From an uncultured Butyrivibrio sp. (lineage in GTDB: Bacteria > Bacillota > Clostridia > Lachnospirales > Lachnospiraceae): a stretch of DNA of 23,719 bases. The translations under genes were made by a program, and so were the position numbers. The stretch spans positions 1 through 23,719 of the forward strand of contig NZ_CAMVPU010000054.1 of assembly GCF_947169445.1 (NCBI RefSeq), given 5' to 3'. Below the pieces are notes generated by a model that saw only the letters and a list, made by a program, of their open reading frames with translations, ran no database searches and was not told the DNA's origin. Numbering within the stretch: the stretch's first letter is position 1; each line of letters begins with the position of its first letter. This document shows positions 22,058 to 23,719 of the stretch, in pieces.

Positions 22058-23719
22058 GTGAAAAAGATTGGAATTGGATACGAATTCTATAAAAATTTCA
22101 TAGATGAAAACGCATATTACGTCGACAAGACATTGCTGGTAAAAGATGTGATTGAAAAAGGCGGCAAAGTTACACTTTTTACCCGCCCTAGGCGTTTTGG
22201 TAAGACTCTTGCTCTCTCGATGTTGCAAACCTTTTTTGAGCAGGAAATTGATGCAAAGGGTGATGTTGTCGATAATTCCAGGTATTTTGAAGGAATGAAA
22301 ATTATGAATGCCGATGAGAAAATTCTTTCAAAAATGGGACAGTATCCGGTTATAAAGCTTTCATTAAAGTCAGCGGCTCAAAATGATTTTTATAATTCAT
22401 TCATGAAGCTTCGTGAGGAGATTATATATGAGTTTGAAAGGCATAATTATATAAAAGCAGGATTTGGTACGGATCGAAATAAAGCTGAAGAATACGAAAT
22501 ATATGAATATGGCGTATCGAAGTGGGAAGAGAGAGTAAAATACCTTACAACTAAGGAAGAGAAAGATAAAGCTTTTAATGAGGAATGTGGGAGATTCTCT
22601 ACAGCTATAAAGACTCTTTCTAAATTTCTTAAGCAACACCATGGGAAAAACGCGATTATACTTATAGATGAATATGATGTACCCTTGGAAAATGCGTATA
22701 GTAGAGGATATTATGAGGAGATGGTTAGCTTTATACGCTCTCTCTTTGAATCTGCGCTGAAAACAAATGATTGCCTTGAATTTGCTGTTGTTACTGGATG
22801 TCTTAGGATTAGCAAGGAGAGCATATTTACTGGCCTTAATAATCTTGAGATCAATTCCATTAGATCCAAAGACTTTGGAGAGTACTTTGGTTTTGAACTC
22901 TTTGAAACAAGAAAAATGCTTGAGGATTACGGGCTAAAAGATAATACACAGATAGTTAAAGATTGGTATGATGGATATCTTTTTGGAGAAAAAGAAGTTT
23001 ATAATCCTTGGAGTGTGACAAAGTATGTTAAGGAGCATACTGGAACTTCAGTAATGTATGGTGAGCAATATTGGTCGAATACCTCATCTAATAATATTAT
23101 AAAAAAGATGATCGAAATTGCTGATGATCAGATTAAAGATGAGCTTGATAGTTTAATTATTGGGGGAACTATAGAGAAAGCCATACACGAGGATATAACA
23201 TACGACGATATTTATAGTTCTAAAGATAATATTTGGAATTTCTTATATTTTACCGGGTATTTGAAAAAGGTATCAGAGAAGTCTGATGGAACAGATATTC
23301 TAATAACATTTTGTATACCTAATCAGGAAGTGTTATCAATTTATAAGACTAAGATAACAGACTGGTTTGATGCGGTTGTAAAATCGGAGGATACTAAGGG
23401 GCTGCATGAAGCGATAAAAAATGGAAATGCTGAAGCAATGGGACAATATGTAAGCGAAGTTTTATCAAAGAGTATTAGCTTTTTTGACGGCGAAGAAAGC
23501 TTTTATCACGGTTTTCTTTTATCTCTCTTATATGGTATGCCAGGGTATTCAGTTAAATCAAATAGGGAATATGGAGATGGTCGCCCTGATATAGTCCTTT
23601 TACCGGATAATCCTAAGAATCCGGCGATTATTTTTGAACTAAAGATAAGAAGAAAATATAATGAGATGGATGGGGGGCTTGATGAGGCTATAAAGCAGAT
23701 CATTACCCAGAAGTATGAA
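22058..23719 (+). CDS. Second AAA-ATPase-like/PD-(D/E)XK protein, cut by the window end
   Basis: At least 554 codons from GTG 22058, with GAGGGG at 22043-22048, run open to the last base of the window. Residues 4-60 show the family start (GIGYEFYKNFIDENAYYVDK) and a P-loop RPRRFGKT at 43-50. NAIILIDEYDVPLE near 197-210 is Walker B-like, and WYDGYLFGEKEVYNPWSV is the conserved DGY block. Near the end, EYGDGRPDIVLLPDNP and IIFELKIRR supply the Asp and ExK of the nuclease. The C-terminal tail is missing only because the window stops. It is a distant paralogue of the gene at 2526-4097, with a long insertion near 115-180. It is the third gene of the operon. Starting 3 bases after the ATPase stop, it is surely co-transcribed. 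Confidence 0.87.
   Translation, partial: MKKIGIGYEFYKNFIDENAYYVDKTLLVKDVIEKGGKVTLFTRPRRFGKTLALSMLQTFFEQEIDAKGDVVDNSRYFEGMKIMNADEKILSKMGQYPVIKLSLKSAAQNDFYNSFMKLREEIIYEFERHNYIKAGFGTDRNKAEEYEIYEYGVSKWEERVKYLTTKEEKDKAFNEECGRFSTAIKTLSKFLKQHHGKNAIILIDEYDVPLENAYSRGYYEEMVSFIRSLFESALKTNDCLEFAVVTGCLRISKESIFTGLNNLEINSIRSKDFGEYFGFELFETRKMLEDYGLKDNTQIVKDWYDGYLFGEKEVYNPWSVTKYVKEHTGTSVMYGEQYWSNTSSNNIIKKMIEIADDQIKDELDSLIIGGTIEKAIHEDITYDDIYSSKDNIWNFLYFTGYLKKVSEKSDGTDILITFCIPNQEVLSIYKTKITDWFDAVVKSEDTKGLHEAIKNGNAEAMGQYVSEVLSKSISFFDGEESFYHGFLLSLLYGMPGYSVKSNREYGDGRPDIVLLPDNPKNPAIIFELKIRRKYNEMDGGLDEAIKQIITQKYE

Overview
The window looks like a chromosomal piece of a low-to-moderate GC Gram-positive anaerobe of the Clostridia, most likely a Lachnospiraceae member of the Butyrivibrio/Pseudobutyrivibrio type. 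This is inferred from codon use, strong AGGAGG-type ribosome binding sites, the proliferated AAA-ATPase-like/PD-(D/E)XK and Rpn-type genes, and the kind of exopolysaccharide locus. No rRNA, tRNA or CRISPR array was seen.

Left flank (1-4286): a small ORF overlapping an XRE-type regulator, then about 730 bases of decayed sequence with a short SWIM-protein remnant and a terminator. Next come a 5'-damaged Rpn-type nuclease/transposase pseudogene on the minus strand and an intact AAA-ATPase-like/PD-(D/E)XK gene.

Central polysaccharide locus (4287-20246), apparently split into several transcription units. Unit A (4287-9629): glucose-1-phosphate cytidylyltransferase, a TPP-dependent acetolactate-synthase-like enzyme, a membrane-anchored GT2, and a Wzz-like chain-length protein carrying what looks like a dead tyrosine-kinase domain. 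It is closed by a 15-bp-stem hairpin. A superoxide dismutase gene with its own promoter sits next (9788-10396). Unit B (10734-13424): a polyprenyl-phosphate hexose-1-phosphate transferase, which would start the repeat unit, and a WbpM/CapD-type sugar-nucleotide dehydratase. Unit B is bracketed by two very large palindromes built from a GGGGACGGTTCTTTT unit. A GT87-like membrane protein lies on the minus strand (13595-14908). Unit C (15212-18191): GT4, GT2, a DUF5674-like protein and an unknown 101-residue protein. An AsnB-type amidotransferase follows (18351-20246). Together these would make an activated CDP-sugar and a dehydrated UDP-sugar, start a lipid-linked repeat unit, extend it and control chain length. 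Wzx flippase and Wzy polymerase are not in the window.

Right flank (20298-23719): a compact three-gene operon of unknown purpose. It encodes a protein with a novel N-terminal part fused to a DUF4869-like domain, a P-loop ATPase translationally coupled to it, and a second AAA-ATPase-like/PD-(D/E)XK protein starting 3 nt later and running off the window. This operon is the best candidate for an undescribed system. The palindrome family and the repeated GTGCAC hairpin are the most striking non-coding signals.
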